Of a stretch of 64,000 nucleotides of DNA, positions 1 to 11,839 are shown piece after piece. This DNA is from Stictocephala bisonia (taxonomy: Eukaryota > Arthropoda > Insecta > Hemiptera > Membracidae). The notes beneath the pieces were generated by a model. That model worked only from the letters and a program-made list of their open reading frames with translations, was not told the DNA's origin and searched no databases. The stretch's first letter is position 1; each line of letters opens with the position of its first letter. The DNA lies in NCBI GenBank assembly GCA_035578905.1, contig JAQJVL010000059.1:124001-188000 (forward strand), given 5' to 3'. The position numbers and the translations under genes are program-made.

Positions 1-103
1 TTTGAAAAATCACATTTTCATTCGGTCCATGTTGCTTACTATCTAAAAATTATAGATAATCTTGTACTCAGAAACAATTTTTAGATTTATAACAGTAAAA
101 AAC

Positions 104-298
104 CTTAATTGCTTCCTGTTGTACCCACACTTGTTCTCCCCCGTCATCTTCTTCCTCTGAAGATTCTATGTCTGCCAGCCGGGAGATGACCACCTCTCTG
201 TCCACCACATTGAGAGAGGGGTCGGCTTTTAGATCTATGCGCTTGGATTCCTCATCTGCCTCCTCACCGAGGTATACCAGGTCTATGCGAACTCGTCC
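104..298 (-). CDS. M1-type aminopeptidase, coding exon 2 (partial gene)
   Basis: Read on the minus strand, a pyrimidine-rich acceptor ending in AAG is followed at 298 by an open frame of 65 codons starting GRVRIDLVYLGEE and continuing through RIDLKADPSLNVV. It joins in phase 0 to the exon at 9095-9205, giving FKGRVRIDL, which fits the F-x-G-x-V-x-I strand near the N-terminus of M1 (gluzincin) aminopeptidases. The second half is very acidic (SSEEEDDGGE), probably a surface loop. The 3' end is uncertain: the donor at 103/102 is weak (GTTTTT), and a better one (GTACAA) at 124/123 would shorten the exon by 7 codons in the same phase. Either way the frame stops soon after. Catalytic HExxH and GAMEN motifs would lie beyond the left edge, so activity cannot be judged. 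Family call is from a short N-terminal match only. Confidence 0.6.
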
Positions 299-1218
299 CT
301 TGAACAGAACGACAAAATCCCATTCAAAGGTGAAGGAAGGAGTTACATGTATGCTACACCTGCCACCATTTTGGAGGTGATTCTCCGGAAGACCAGTGTT
401 AAATTCAAAATACGATTAAAGCTTTATTTATCAACAGACAACTGTAACTTGGCTTTTTTTGAAGAGGACACAAATACAATTGTCTATTATAGTTTCTTCC
501 AAGACAGATTTGTTTAAAATTGTTTTAGTTCATTTTCGATATAACAATAAATATTGTTCTAATTTAATTTGTTTTTAATGAAACCAAATTTGTTAGAATA
601 AATCTATGTCGTGGGGCATTAGTCACGTGTCTTACAAAGTATGTTAAACTGTGAAACACGTATGTTAACAAGTGTGAGCGTGAAACATTTTCACGTGAAG
701 AAATGTTCACCTGCTAAACGGGGAAGGACAGTCAATGGTTTGGGGACGGCCGTTGTCAATGGAGTTGCAAGTAGTCTCAAAGTCAACACCAGGTAGATGA
801 TCGAGTGTGACAAAATTACTCACTCACGAGAGAAGACTGGAGCGAAAATCATCTCTATAGTTTTCGACTACCCTTTGATTTCAACCAACCTTCTATGAGT
901 TTGGGGACATGTTTTCGTCCACCCTTCACTTATTTTGTACCTTCCTAAAAGTGTAAGGTAAGTTTATCGTCTACCCTCTTACGAGCAAGAGGTAATGTTT
1001 GTTTGTATATTGTAGCATCCTATGTTTTAAACTGCTTTTCGGTTTTGTCCCTGCGATAATCTCATAGTAGTGTTTCTACCACCGAAAATAATGTCCACTT
1101 TTCACTACCCTCCTGAGAGCGCAAGATCATATCTTTCGCCACACTCCTTGGGTGTGTTTAGATACAACAGTTTTTTTTCTGGCAACTATTGGTACTGTAA
1201 TACTAAATGTATGATTAC
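299..1218. other. intron sequence, nothing recognised
   Basis: Lies inside the large aminopeptidase intron. No coding similarity, RNA gene or clear repeat boundary was seen on either strand. Confidence 0.4.
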
Positions 1219-2140
1219 TGATCTACATTAATTAGCTACACATCACATGGTAAAAAATATTGTCATATGTCGGTTTTACAATCTGAAGCCATTTTCAAAA
1301 CTTAACAACATAAACAGTTGCTATTATAAATATAAATTAATTAGTTGATCATACGTTTCTTAAAATATTAAACAGATGATTTAATAGATGAAAATAGTTG
1401 GATGTGTACTACATAGATTTTGATACAAATTGTTTGGTCACTTTTTAATTTTGAATTTCATTCAAAACTTCTGATGGAATAATAGGCAGGTATATTGGGC
1501 ATAAAGTGCCGATCGGTAGCGAAATACAGCTTTCTACAGCCATACATGATGCTTCTTTTATCGTTCTTTTTTTCCACTTGGTTTCTTTGTACACTATACT
1601 TGCTGCTGACCATTGGACCTTACGCTCTTCTGCAGAAAAATGATCTGTAAGTTTAGAATAATTTTCCAATTGATTTTTAAAGCTGTTTTTATGTTCTTGT
1701 ATTCTCTTTTTTATTGGTCGACATGTTTGTCCAAAATAATTTAAATTACACTGACGGGGAATTTTGTACAACTCATTTTTTGTTTCTTAATTTTGATTGT
1801 ATGGTTTAACTTTTCAAAATTAAGAAACAAAAATTTTGTGCACAAATTTCCCCGTTATACCTGCCTATTATTAAATCAGAAGTTTTAAATAAAATTCAAA
1901 ATTAATAAGTGACTAAACAATTCGTATCAAAATCTATGTAGTACACATCCAACTATTTTCATCTATCAAATTATCTGTTTAATATTTTAAGAAACGTATG
2001 ATCAACTAATTAATTTATATTTATAATAAAAACTGTTTATGTTGTTAAGTGTTTGAAAATGGCTTCAGATTGTAAAGACGAAATATTCCATAAAAAAAAA
2101 AAAAACTATGTGATGTGTATCTAATCAATATAGATAAGTA
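1219..2140. mobile_element. head-to-head Penelope-like element fragments (palindrome)
   Basis: About 1219-1797 is repeated in inverted orientation at about 1813-2140, with roughly 16 bases between the arms. The left arm holds a GIY-YIG reading frame on the minus strand. The right arm lacks about 250 bases of it: sequence jumps from the GGGGAAAT region straight to the AGGCAGGTATA region. Outside the deletion the arms match well for over 250 bases. Paired or inverted partial copies are common for Penelope-like elements. It lies in the aminopeptidase intron. Confidence 0.7.
1445..1771 (-). pseudogene. GIY-YIG endonuclease remnant of a Penelope-like element
   Basis: A 108-codon frame begins MYKIPRQCNLNYFGQTCRPI and continues KKRIQEHKNSF. 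This fits the GIY-YIG nuclease layout of Penelope-like elements: YKIPC, then Y-x-GQT, R and an R-x-x-EH motif. The usual Y-I-G triad reads Y-F-G here. In intact elements this domain follows the reverse transcriptase and nicks DNA for target priming. No RT domain is visible next to it, so this is a 5'-truncated piece. It ends IPSEVLNEIQN just before its stop, a typical C-terminus for the family. Confidence 0.75.
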
Positions 2141-3785
2141 CTGAACACCATCACAAAAAATACATAACTTACCGCCAAGAAATGTATGGCCAAGGCAATA
2201 CTACAAGTATATAAACTACATAAAGAGTAAAAGACGTCAAAATAAGTTTAACATTTCAATATAAGTTAATATTGTAATATCTACCGATAACAATTCTAAT
2301 GAATATGCAGCAATTAGGTTGTAATATGAATCCTAGTTCAGGGGAATGGAACGATAGTAGACGTTGAGTTCAATGGAATACCAAAAGAAGAGTTTACGGA
2401 ATATTATCAAGACTTCATATCTTTGTAAGTACACAACAACTAGGAAGCCTTTAAGTTTCTAATTTTCTTTACAATGATTATAGGTATCTTGTATACCAGA
2501 ACAAATTTGGTTTCAATATAAAACGATTTTTTTTTTAATTTTTAAGGCATCAACAGACATTCCTGAATCGGGTGTTCAAATTCAAAATACAATATACACC
2601 CCAATTCATAAAATAAAAACACAAAACAACTGCAAGGTGTACACATTTTATAATACGTCATATTTTATTAATTTTTTATTATTATTTTTATTACACATTT
2701 TATATTAACTTGAGTTTGAATCTCCCTCAGTTAATATAATAATAAGGTACAATATATTTCCATAAATGTATACTAAAATACCATCGGCAAATCATAAGAT
2801 GGTTCGAACGGTTGAAAATGGAATTAATAATAATAACCACAAGTAAAACGCACTCAAATAAACTAAGCAAAACATGAATAAACTGTTTTGATATCAATAA
2901 AGTTTAATGTGAATTTATAGCAATATGGTTGACTCAAATTTGAGAAGTAGTTCAACATATTTTAATTTAACCTAATTCATTTTTTTAATACTTTCTATGA
3001 CAAGGATGTATACTTTATAATTAATTAGTTATTTATGGGCTGGGTGGGTGAATGTATAGCTTGCTAACAGTTTGTTGTTGATGACTGTGGGAATGGCAAC
3101 ATTGGTGTGTGGAAAGAACAATGTTAGGTTAGAATGGCTTATGAAAAACGTTTACACACAATGCTTAAATGTACAATAAAAAAAGTTTAGTGTTATAGTG
3201 TGACACATCATAGCGTTACAAAATTCCAATTGCCTTAATGAGCTATATTCATTAAAGAACGCAAACATGCAATTCACTCATCAGCAATTAGTTGATGAAT
3301 AGGAAAACCTCAATTTCACCGAATACTTGTCACAGAGGTCTCACCAAAACTCTCTGGATTCCTTCCTTACTTCAACCAAGTTACAACCACCCTCCTCTGA
3401 TTAGGACAGCCAGTCAAAGTACACCAGCGATCTCATTAGTACACATGTATCTTTTAGAATGTTCTAGTGGTTATGTAACATCCATTGTTCATTCACGCCT
3501 GAATCATAAATAGCCCGGCAGTAGATAAAATATTTATTTATTGCATAGACAATGTCAACATTAAATTGTATCGCAATCGTCAGAGGAAGGAAATCATCAA
3601 GTTCATTCACTCTACAAATTCAGCATTCATACATACAATTGTTTCATTCATTCTAGAAGGCAAGCCTATCCAGTATTTGGAGACCTATCATTGATCAATT
3701 ATTGGTCTCCTAGTTTTGTGCCAAGAACTCGCCTACACTGCAAAGTGCCTCACTTGTCAAAAATTGTTTGAGGCGAGTCAATTAA
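2141..3785. other. intron sequence, no gene recognised
   Basis: AT-rich sequence with a small hairpin at 3679-3710 (GGAGACC paired with GGTCTCC around a GATC centre). The short open frame at 3292-3513 has no recognisable similarity and is treated as chance. Confidence 0.4.
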
Positions 3786-5270
3786 TTGATCAATAAGCAA
3801 TTAATTGATAAGTCAAGCTATATTCTAATTCTTAAACATCATAATAGGGTACATTTATTTACTTGGATAAAATTAATTGCCAATAACAAGGTATTAAATG
3901 TGAGGGGATTTAAGCTCTCATCCAAACAAGAAAGACAAATTTTGTTGGTCATTTGCCATTATTACGTGAAAAATACCAATCACGAAGTTTTTTTACCAAT
4001 CCGTCATCCACTCAGGTTGTCAATTACTTCAACGATAAATTTTCAAACAATTTACTAGTGAGTTCTTTGCCTTTTCCAACCCTCGCAAGTGATGACAACG
4101 AAAGTAGCCTCCGAATTGGGTCTTTGTCCTTTTTTCTAGTGGCAGATGCTGAATTATTGTGAAATGCCCTTTTAATAATGCCAAAATACTACTGGTACAG
4201 AAGGATTCTCGAGTTTTCTTCTCAAAAACATCTATATGTGCATTTTAGATCAGTTGGTTTACCTTTTTAATGTAAAGGTGACAGCCCTAAAGGCGATTAC
4301 TTATCTTCTGGTGTTTCCCCTGAGGTTTATAAAACTGCCATGCTGGTTCTTGTTTTTTAAAAAGGTGGCAGAAGTAATGCCAACAATTACCGCCCACTAT
4401 CCATGCTTCAATATCAAAAATATTAGAGAAATTAATCTACACAAGGTTTGTAGACCATCTTAATCAATTAAATATACTTATTCCTAATCACTATTGGTTT
4501 AGAGCTGGTCGATCTATAACTGATGCCATAATTGGCTTTACCAACGAAATATTAAGTAGCTTGGACAAACGAGAGGAGCTACTATAACATGCTTTGTTAC
4601 AATTTCGAAACATATGGAGTTCCTGATGTACCCTTCAATGGTTCATGACTTACTTGTCAAATAGAAAACAATTTGCTGAGGTGGCTGGAATGTGATCTGA
4701 TTGTGTAGAGCTTAGCTGTGTAGTTCCTCAGGGCAGCATTCTAGGACCCTTACTCTTTTTTATTTATATTAATGATGCATGTGAAATTATTTCTCTAGAA
4801 ACCCCCATTTTATAATTGAAAGCTATCTATCCAATTGGCCTAGTTTTGAATTATAAAAATGTCTCGTGTGTCCGAACTCTGTGGTAAGCTCAGTCGAATT
4901 AGCTTTGCTCTTAGGACATTAAATTCCTATTATACACGAAGAACATTCTACTGTGTCATGGGTGTTTTTCATCTGTAATTTCCTATGGTGTTGAGGTATT
5001 GAGACTGCATCAAAAGTAACAGAAGAGAGCTCTATTAAGTGACTATCGATTTGGCTCATGTAGGTGTGTTTTTAAGGTAATTTATGCTACAAGTCACAAA
5101 AGTTTAACATGTTGGGTCTGACCACAGATTTCCAACTCGTCATCGTGACAGTCTGCATATCCCAAAACATTGACTGGTGCTATTCCAGAGAGAGCCTTTG
5201 AAACTAGGGTGAATATACTGCCCTCGGAGCTCAAATATTCCAAAAATAAACGAGTTTCCTGCGTTGACAA
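3786..5270 (+). mobile_element. decayed non-LTR retrotransposon (LINE) RT region
   Basis: Translation in shifting plus-strand frames gives RT landmarks in the right order: an RSNANNYRPLSML block (~4365-4420), a HYWFRAGRSITDAI block (~4490-4530), VVPQGSILGPLLFFIYIND (~4718-4775), then SELCGKLSRISFALR (~4870-4915) and RHRDSLHIPKH with LVLFQREPLKLG (~5135-5205). The FADD catalytic box is missing; sequence goes from the PQGS block almost directly to the thumb-like region, so roughly 80 codons are deleted. Multiple stops and frameshifts make it a dead copy. Clade not assigned. It shares the aminopeptidase intron. Confidence 0.75.
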
Positions 5271-8200
5271 TAGCCAATAACGTTGTGCATATTAATCTAG
5301 TTAATATGCAAATTTTTTTTAATTTATGCAAGTATTCATGACATTTTTAGTACATTAGTAAAAAGTGTCTCTGGCACTATTTTAGCTCAAATATATTAAT
5401 CTTTCTCAATTTATTTGTCTCAAGAACTGTACTTTCACATACTACCATCAAAACTTACAGAAAAGTTAGTACATAATTACTGTGATGAAAAGATTGAAAA
5501 CCTTTTTAAAATGTTGTACGTAAATTATAACTTATAACCCTCCTTACGAGCACTAAAAAATTTTCTTAGGAGTACAATGTAAAATTATGTATTTTAAAGC
5601 ATGATTATTGGATTCCAAATTGTATTTAGGTACAAAAAATGTGTGTGGTCGATCAAGAGCTGGGCATAATTGATCATATAGCCAATAACATAGAATATAG
5701 ATTCGCTATAGTACATATATACATCGCAAAGAAGAACAGATATATTAGGGATTAGAGACTTTTCGAAAAGGGAAATTTTCCACAGGATTAGTAGGATCCA
5801 GCACAGAGTATAATAATGCAGGATACTAACTGGTGATATATCAGTGAGAAAAACGAAAGGGAAAAATGTAGTGGCCTCGAAATGCAGCCCAAACTTGGTA
5901 GCAGAAAGGATCGCAAGCCTTTCCTCAAAATCACACAATAATTGAGTACAGTACTATAGTACTGTCACATTATCACTACTTATATTCTTTAGCCTACATG
6001 GAGTTGTTTAAGGCAGCGGTTCGTTTCAATCGAGTGTTATAAAAATCGAACTATAAGTTTTGAAATCATATTCTGGGTCTATCTAGAAGAGGACCCCCAC
6101 TTTGGAAAATTTTCTGTAGGAATAGCCCCACGAATGGGTAAAAAACAAAACACTAATTGTGATTCAGTAAATGTTATAATTAAGAAAAATACACATAATA
6201 ACCTATCCTAATCTTATTTATCAAGAGATAGATTAGGATAGGTGGGATCCTCTCCTAAAAAAGATGCCATATTCTTATTATCATCTTATGTTTAAATAAA
6301 TGTATAAATAATAGGAATATTTTGGAAGCAACTGTTTGAAATTTCAATTATATCTCTTACTGAAGAAGACTACTAGAGAAAAAGGCAAAAGTTTAGTTAA
6401 ATTATAGAGTATTACAGTAATATAACAGAATTAAAAACATTAAATATTTGTGATGGTCGTGGAACTGAAAAAATTCTACTTCTAGTGTTCTTTTATAATA
6501 AATATAATTCTGTATAAGACTATTTAATAAACCAATTATAATATCTTAATGCTATTGAATTTAAGATTGTCTTAGTTAAATACGAACTATGATACGTAAA
6601 GCAATATATAACACTATAGTTAATTTTAAGCTTATATGGCAGCCATATCGGATATTTTAACTAGCCCTAGACCGTTAAGTAGAGGATATCATATGCTCCT
6701 GTGTTAAACTTAATATAACATATATTTATCATCAATCAATCACGGAAAACTTGGTACCAATCGACGCAGAATGTTCTGTTATATACAAAAATGGCCGATG
6801 TTTGTCGCATGACTGAAGAATAACCAGAAGACGGATAAGGCGTAGTAAATGCCAGTCTACAGAGAATGAAATATTTTATACACATATACAAATTGCTGCA
6901 TTGGGTAATTTTTTTCATGTTTTCCAAAAGTGTTTTCCAAGAAAGGTATAATTTATGCTGTTGATAACAGTTGTTGCTAAAACTTTATTTTTGGCTGTAA
7001 TCTACTAATTATTGTATATTAATAATCAGATATATATCATCTATCAAGTTATAGTTCAAAGAAAATCCTACAAATTATTTTATATTTTGTATTATGAATG
7101 CAATTTTTCAAGTGCAGTTTACACAATTTGCACATGCTGACTTATGATGTTTTATACTTTTAGGAATATTTTCATATATTTTACATTTTCTTGTAGCTAA
7201 AATATAGAACTAATAAAGTACTTGTAGCAAAACATTATACAAACCCCTTATTTTAGAATTGTTATGTAATTTTTCACTGTAATGTTTTGTTTACGTGGTA
7301 AAATTTTTATTTTTCTCAACAAAAAAATAATATAAAAATATGTTTTAGGGTAAAATATGAACATTTTTCCTGACTAACTTTTTCTTGTCTATTCAATGCT
7401 GATTTTTTGATTTTTTACATTCACTATTTGATTACTTATAATGATCATACTGTAACTTTGCGAATTTTGTCATTTTTGCGTTTTATGAAAACAAAAAATT
7501 CCCCCAAAAATTAAATTGTAGTTTATCTAAAATATAACACCATATTAATATAGTCCACTAAAATTTAAACAATTTGGCTATCTTAGAATTATTTACAAAA
7601 ATGTGTTAGTACCCCTAATAAGGATTCAAAGTTATAATTTCCGTTAAATATTTACAAATTTTTTCATGATATTAATGATTTACTAAACTGGTATGTAAGT
7701 TTTGATAGTAGTATGTGAATGTACAGTTCTTGAGAAGAAAAACAATATGCTAAAATGTAATTTTAAAGCATGTTTAGTTTTCTTTATGATTTTTACAGAA
7801 AAGGCTTGCAAAGCGACAAAATGGCAGTGGTCTTTTGGAAGTTTAGCATTGCTCACTATCTAAGGTTAAGCACAGCTTTTTATTTTGGTCACGTGACTAG
7901 ATGGGGGTACCCAAAACTGAAGCTAGCCGAAGAAATCCGAGCCGGCACTCGGATCATCGCTCCTACCTCTGTTGACTCTATAACCCCACAAATCTGGTGC
8001 GAAACACCCACTTTTGTACTACTTATTTTTTTTTTTAATGTAGGAAAATTATTTTATAACAAAATTTTTATATAAATTTTATTTGTATATTTTGTTTTAT
8101 AGTAATTAATTATAGTTATAAATCGGTTTGAACACATAAGAAAGTACAGTAAAATAACTAACAAATCTAAACACTAACCTCTCAAAACATTACTTATTTC

Positions 8201-9090
8201 TAATGTTTACCTTATTAAATATGGTTTCCGTGGAAAAAATTACTTGTCCTATAAACATAGGTCATTATTTAACTGTATTTGAGAAAATTGTCAGGATTCA
8301 TGAAGCGTCTAAACTCGAGAAAAAGCATAAATACCAAATATTTAGTAACATACAAATAGATCACTGTAGTTTAAGGGTTCCCTACATGATTTATCTTGCA
8401 CACGTACGATGATTTACTAAAAGGTTGTCCACAGTACGAGAGAAACCATAACTCACAATTAGAAACAAATTTAATATAGAACGACGCGTCTTACAAAGTT
8501 CGACGTTGATGGAATTACAAAAACCGTGTAATGGAAATCTATCAATAAATATAATTGACAAATCGAACAATGGTTTGAGAGTTGATGACGGGATTTGAAG
8601 CAAAGCACCAACAATTTACACTGCTATGGTGTCACGTGATGAAGTAGCCGAAGTTAGCCGAAGGTAACAGATGATTCGCGAAGTAATAAAGACTGGATTG
8701 GATTATAGCCAAAGATTTCGATATTGGTGAACGATTGAATTCTCAATAACTCGCCCCAATTTGGTTCATCCATATTTACTCGACTGGAATATTCGCTGAA
8801 AGGGTGGTCTAGAGATGATTATTTTTGGATAAGATTATAAAAACTCGTATTCATATATAATTCTTATAAAATTCATTTGTCAGACATTTTGGGACCAATT
8901 TAATACGCTGTACCATGTGAAGTTGAAAAAAAATAAGAACAGCAATGTGGGAGGTATGAATTTGCATATACAATGATAAGGAGTGTGATTTTTGGCATAA
9001 TTACCAAGTTATTAACCTAATTTAGTATATAATTTCACAAATTTGAAAAAAGATGCCTTAAAACCTTGTATTTAGGTTAGATATAATTTA
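5271..9090. other. intron sequence, no gene recognised
   Basis: AT-rich sequence between the LINE remnant and the aminopeptidase signal exon. It includes a perfect 14-bp inverted repeat (6201-6214 with 6230-6243, 15-base loop). The 114-codon minus frame at 5594-5938 is rich in hydrophobic residues but matches nothing I recognise. Confidence 0.4.
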
Positions 9091-9094
9091 TTAC

Positions 9095-9205
9095 CTTGAA
9101 GACACCATCTCCAGGGTATGGGTAAAGGTCCAAATGGTACCCTCTAGGAATCACCTGAGAACTGGCCACCGCACATAATGTCAATAGCAACACTTTCCAC
9201 GCCAT
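9095..9205 (-). CDS. M1-type aminopeptidase, coding exon 1 (signal peptide)
   Basis: On the minus strand a strong acceptor (poly-T then TTTCAG at 9209) is followed by TTG and then an ATG at 9205. The 37-codon frame begins MAWKVLLLTLCAVASSQ, a standard signal peptide with an A-x-S type cleavage site, and continues VIPRGYHLDLYPYPGDGVFK. The P-x-x-Y-x-L-x-L-x-P pattern is what M1 aminopeptidases show at the start of the ectodomain. It ends at a GTAATA donor (9094) in phase 0 and joins the exon at 104-298 across an 8.8-kb intron. The product would enter the secretory pathway; family members are often anchored on gut or other epithelial membranes. The start is chosen because it is the only ATG in this exon frame and gives an immediate signal peptide. 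Confidence 0.68.
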
Positions 9206-9615
9206 CAACTGAAACAAAACATTAATAAACATTGACTCATTTACTTTTTAGGGGAGTACTTGGATGCACAATAATGGCGTCTAGCCTTCGGACATACATC
9301 CTCATGTAGGACATTGACATAGCGCCCATTGCCTTTAACTAAACAAGACACATAACGAGTAATATAAGTTACATAATTGACGTTTTATTAAATAAATAAA
9401 ACAAATATGTCAAGTTGGTTATATTAACAAAAAAAATTAAATACACCTAATATATTCATAAAATATAAACGGATAAATATTTGCATTCAAACATTAAAAA
9501 TATTTTTCCACAAAAGAAAACATCACCTAAATACAAATGACAGAAAACAAACAAAATAATCAATTTAAATTATTTTTTCTCTGCAATTTTACTCGATCGA
9601 TCGATTTAGATCATC

Positions 9616-9658
9616 AAACGTTTCGCCCATGCTGTGAAGTAACATCCACAGCGGTATT
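9616..9658 (-). other. recurrent hairpin motif, hammerhead-like core (copy 1)
   Basis: On the minus strand this reads ATACCGCTGTGGATG, a short spacer, then CAGCATGGGCGAAACGT. The same pattern occurs at 37268-37310 and 41248-41290 on the plus strand. The arrangement (CTGAgGA, short GCC/GGC stem, GAAAC) resembles the conserved core of hammerhead ribozymes carried by Penelope-like elements, but this copy has changes in the CTGANGA box. Confidence 0.4.
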
Positions 9659-9692
9659 TCTGTGACTACAATAAATAAATGTAATGTCTTAA

Positions 9693-10760
9693 AATGCTTC
9701 ACAGACTGTATGTATCCAAAGGTAATTGTGCAAGAATACGTAAATAGTAACTCTTTTACTGATGGTAATGAAGGCCTCACATTCTGTATGTAGCCAAACG
9801 TAATTGTGCAAGAACACGTAAATAGTAAATCTTTTACTGATGGTAAAGAAGGCTTTACAGACTGTATGTAGCCAAACGTAATTCTGCAAGTATAAGTAAA
9901 TAGTAAATATTTTACTTATGGTAAAAGAGACAATATAAAATGTATGTAAACGACCCTAATTATTCAACTTATATGTTAATAGTAAATATGTCACTGATGG
10001 TAAAGAAGGCCTCACAGACTGTATGTAGCCAAACGTAATTCTGCAAGTATAAGTAAATAGTAAATCTTTTACTGATGGTAATGAAGGCCTCACATTCTGT
10101 ATGTAGCCAAACGTAATTGTGCAAGAACACGTGAATAGTAAATCTTTTACTGATGGTAATGAAGGCCTCACATTCTGTATGTAGCCAAACGTAATTCTGC
10201 AAGTATAAGTAAATAGTAAATCTTTTACTGATGGTAATGAAGGCCTCACATTCTGTATGTAGCCAAACGTAATTCTGCAAGTATAAGTAAATAGTAAATA
10301 TGTCACTGATGGTAAAGAAGGCCTCACAGATTGAATGTAGCCAAACGTAATTCTGCAAGTATAAGTAAATAGTAAATCTTTTACTGATAATAAAGAAGAC
10401 CTCACAGACTGAATGTAGCCAAACGTAATTTTGCAAGTATAAGTAAATAGTAAATCTTTTACTGATAATGAAGAAGACCTCACAGACTGAATGTAGCCAA
10501 ACGTAATTCTGCAAGTATAAGTAAATAGTAAATCTTTTACTGATAGTAAAGAAGGCCTCACAGACTGAATGTAGCCAAACGTAATTGTGCAAGTATAAGT
10601 AAATAGTAAATCTTTTACTGATGGTAAAAGAGATAATATAAAATGTATGTTAATGACCCTAATTATCCAACTTATGTGTTAATAGTAAATCTGTCACTGA
10701 TGGTAAAGAAGGCATCATAGACTCCATTTAGATAAACTTTTTTGTGCAAAGTATATGTCA
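9693..10760. repeat. 78-bp minisatellite, about 14 copies
   Basis: The phrase CTGTATGTAGCCAAACGTAA recurs every 78 bases (for example 9784, 9862, 10018). Because 78 is divisible by three, long open frames run through the array in two frames; these are repeat artefacts. A diverged unit appears at about 9923-10000 and again at about 10627-10705, nine units apart, suggesting duplication of a larger block. Confidence 0.93.
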
Positions 10761-10922
10761 ATATTCTACTGGTGGTAATGAAGTCATTATTGATATATGC
10801 GTAAACAGAAAATCTCCAATTTATAAAAGTAAGTAGAGAGTGAGTATATATGAAAGGAGTTACCATTTCTACTATTAAATATGAATTTACAATAAATAAT
10901 GTAACTGACAAAACATACTTAC

Positions 10923-11000
10923 ATGCGTCGTGCTAACCCAAAGCACACTGAACCTCTGACCAGAGCGTCCAACTTCCTAATTCAATCTGCAGATTAACAT
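10923..11000 (-). other. possible 5' untranslated exon of the aminopeptidase gene
   Basis: On the minus strand a strong 5' splice site (CAT|GTAAGTATG) ends at 10923, about 1.7 kb upstream of the signal-peptide exon and in the same orientation. A TCAGTG motif resembling an arthropod initiator lies about 27 bases before it, so transcription may start near 10950. The upstream boundary is a guess. The 78-bp minisatellite would then sit in intron 1. Confidence 0.33.
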
Positions 11001-11839
11001 GAGTGTTGAGGGGGGCTTAGTTAGCTGTTCATGTCTCCTTTTCATGCTTATACAGATAAAAATCTTAACTTTTTTATATTTTATCCGGATAATTTTTCTA
11101 ACTTATCATTTTACACAACGAAAATATTGTATGAACAAATTAAGTAGACGTACTGTAAAGGTAAATTGGACGAAGTAGAACTCCATCCTAATTGTTATAT
11201 AATCTGTTTGGACGGAAATAACGCCCCTAAAAGTAAATATGGTTAGAAGTTCTCCTAAACCGTATAGAGAATTCATAAGCCGAGAGCGTAAATCTGAGAT
11301 GGGATTTTTTCTAAATTTTGTGGAGAGAGTTTGTGAGCGACAATTTTAAATCTGATGCAGCAGTTCTCCTAAATTCTATGGACAGAATTAAAAGGACAAG
11401 AAAGGAAACCTGAGGAAGGGGTTCTTCTAAATTTTATGAATACAATTAATAAGCCAAAAAGGAACATCGGACGATGGAGTTTTTCTAAATTTATTCTTGA
11501 GGTATTTTGTATAAGATTGTCACCCTCGCTTCAGCCCAAAGTAGACATCAACAATAAATAATATAACAGTTCAGATAATAATTAAATATTTATACAATAC
11601 AAAATATATTATTAATGAGAAACCCCATAATAAATGTAACTCATTCCCAATGTGTAATATTACGATTATAAATATTCAAATAAACAATCAATGTATAGCA
11701 AATAAGAAGATAATACAAATATAATAGGAAGAAAACTAAAATAAATATGTAACTATCCAACAATAACAATGTAACTTACAAATAAACTTAAGAAATAATA
11801 AATAAAACAATAACACAATAAAACAATAACAACACTCTA
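11001..11839. other. AT-rich spacer
   Basis: No coding similarity seen. Contains a loose series of repeats around TTCTCCTAAA and TTTTTCTAAATTT with GGACAGAATT-like spacing at 11240-11500. The right end is A/AAT-rich and probably merges with the tail of the LINE remnant that follows. Confidence 0.4.

Noticed and set aside
5594..5938. 114-codon hydrophobic minus frame that could look like a membrane protein
   Set aside because: AT-rich antisense-type composition, no recognisable family, no splice or start context.
9956..10592. Two overlapping ~200-codon minus-strand frames
   Set aside because: Produced by the 78-bp repeat (also divisible by three); two frames open at once argues against coding.
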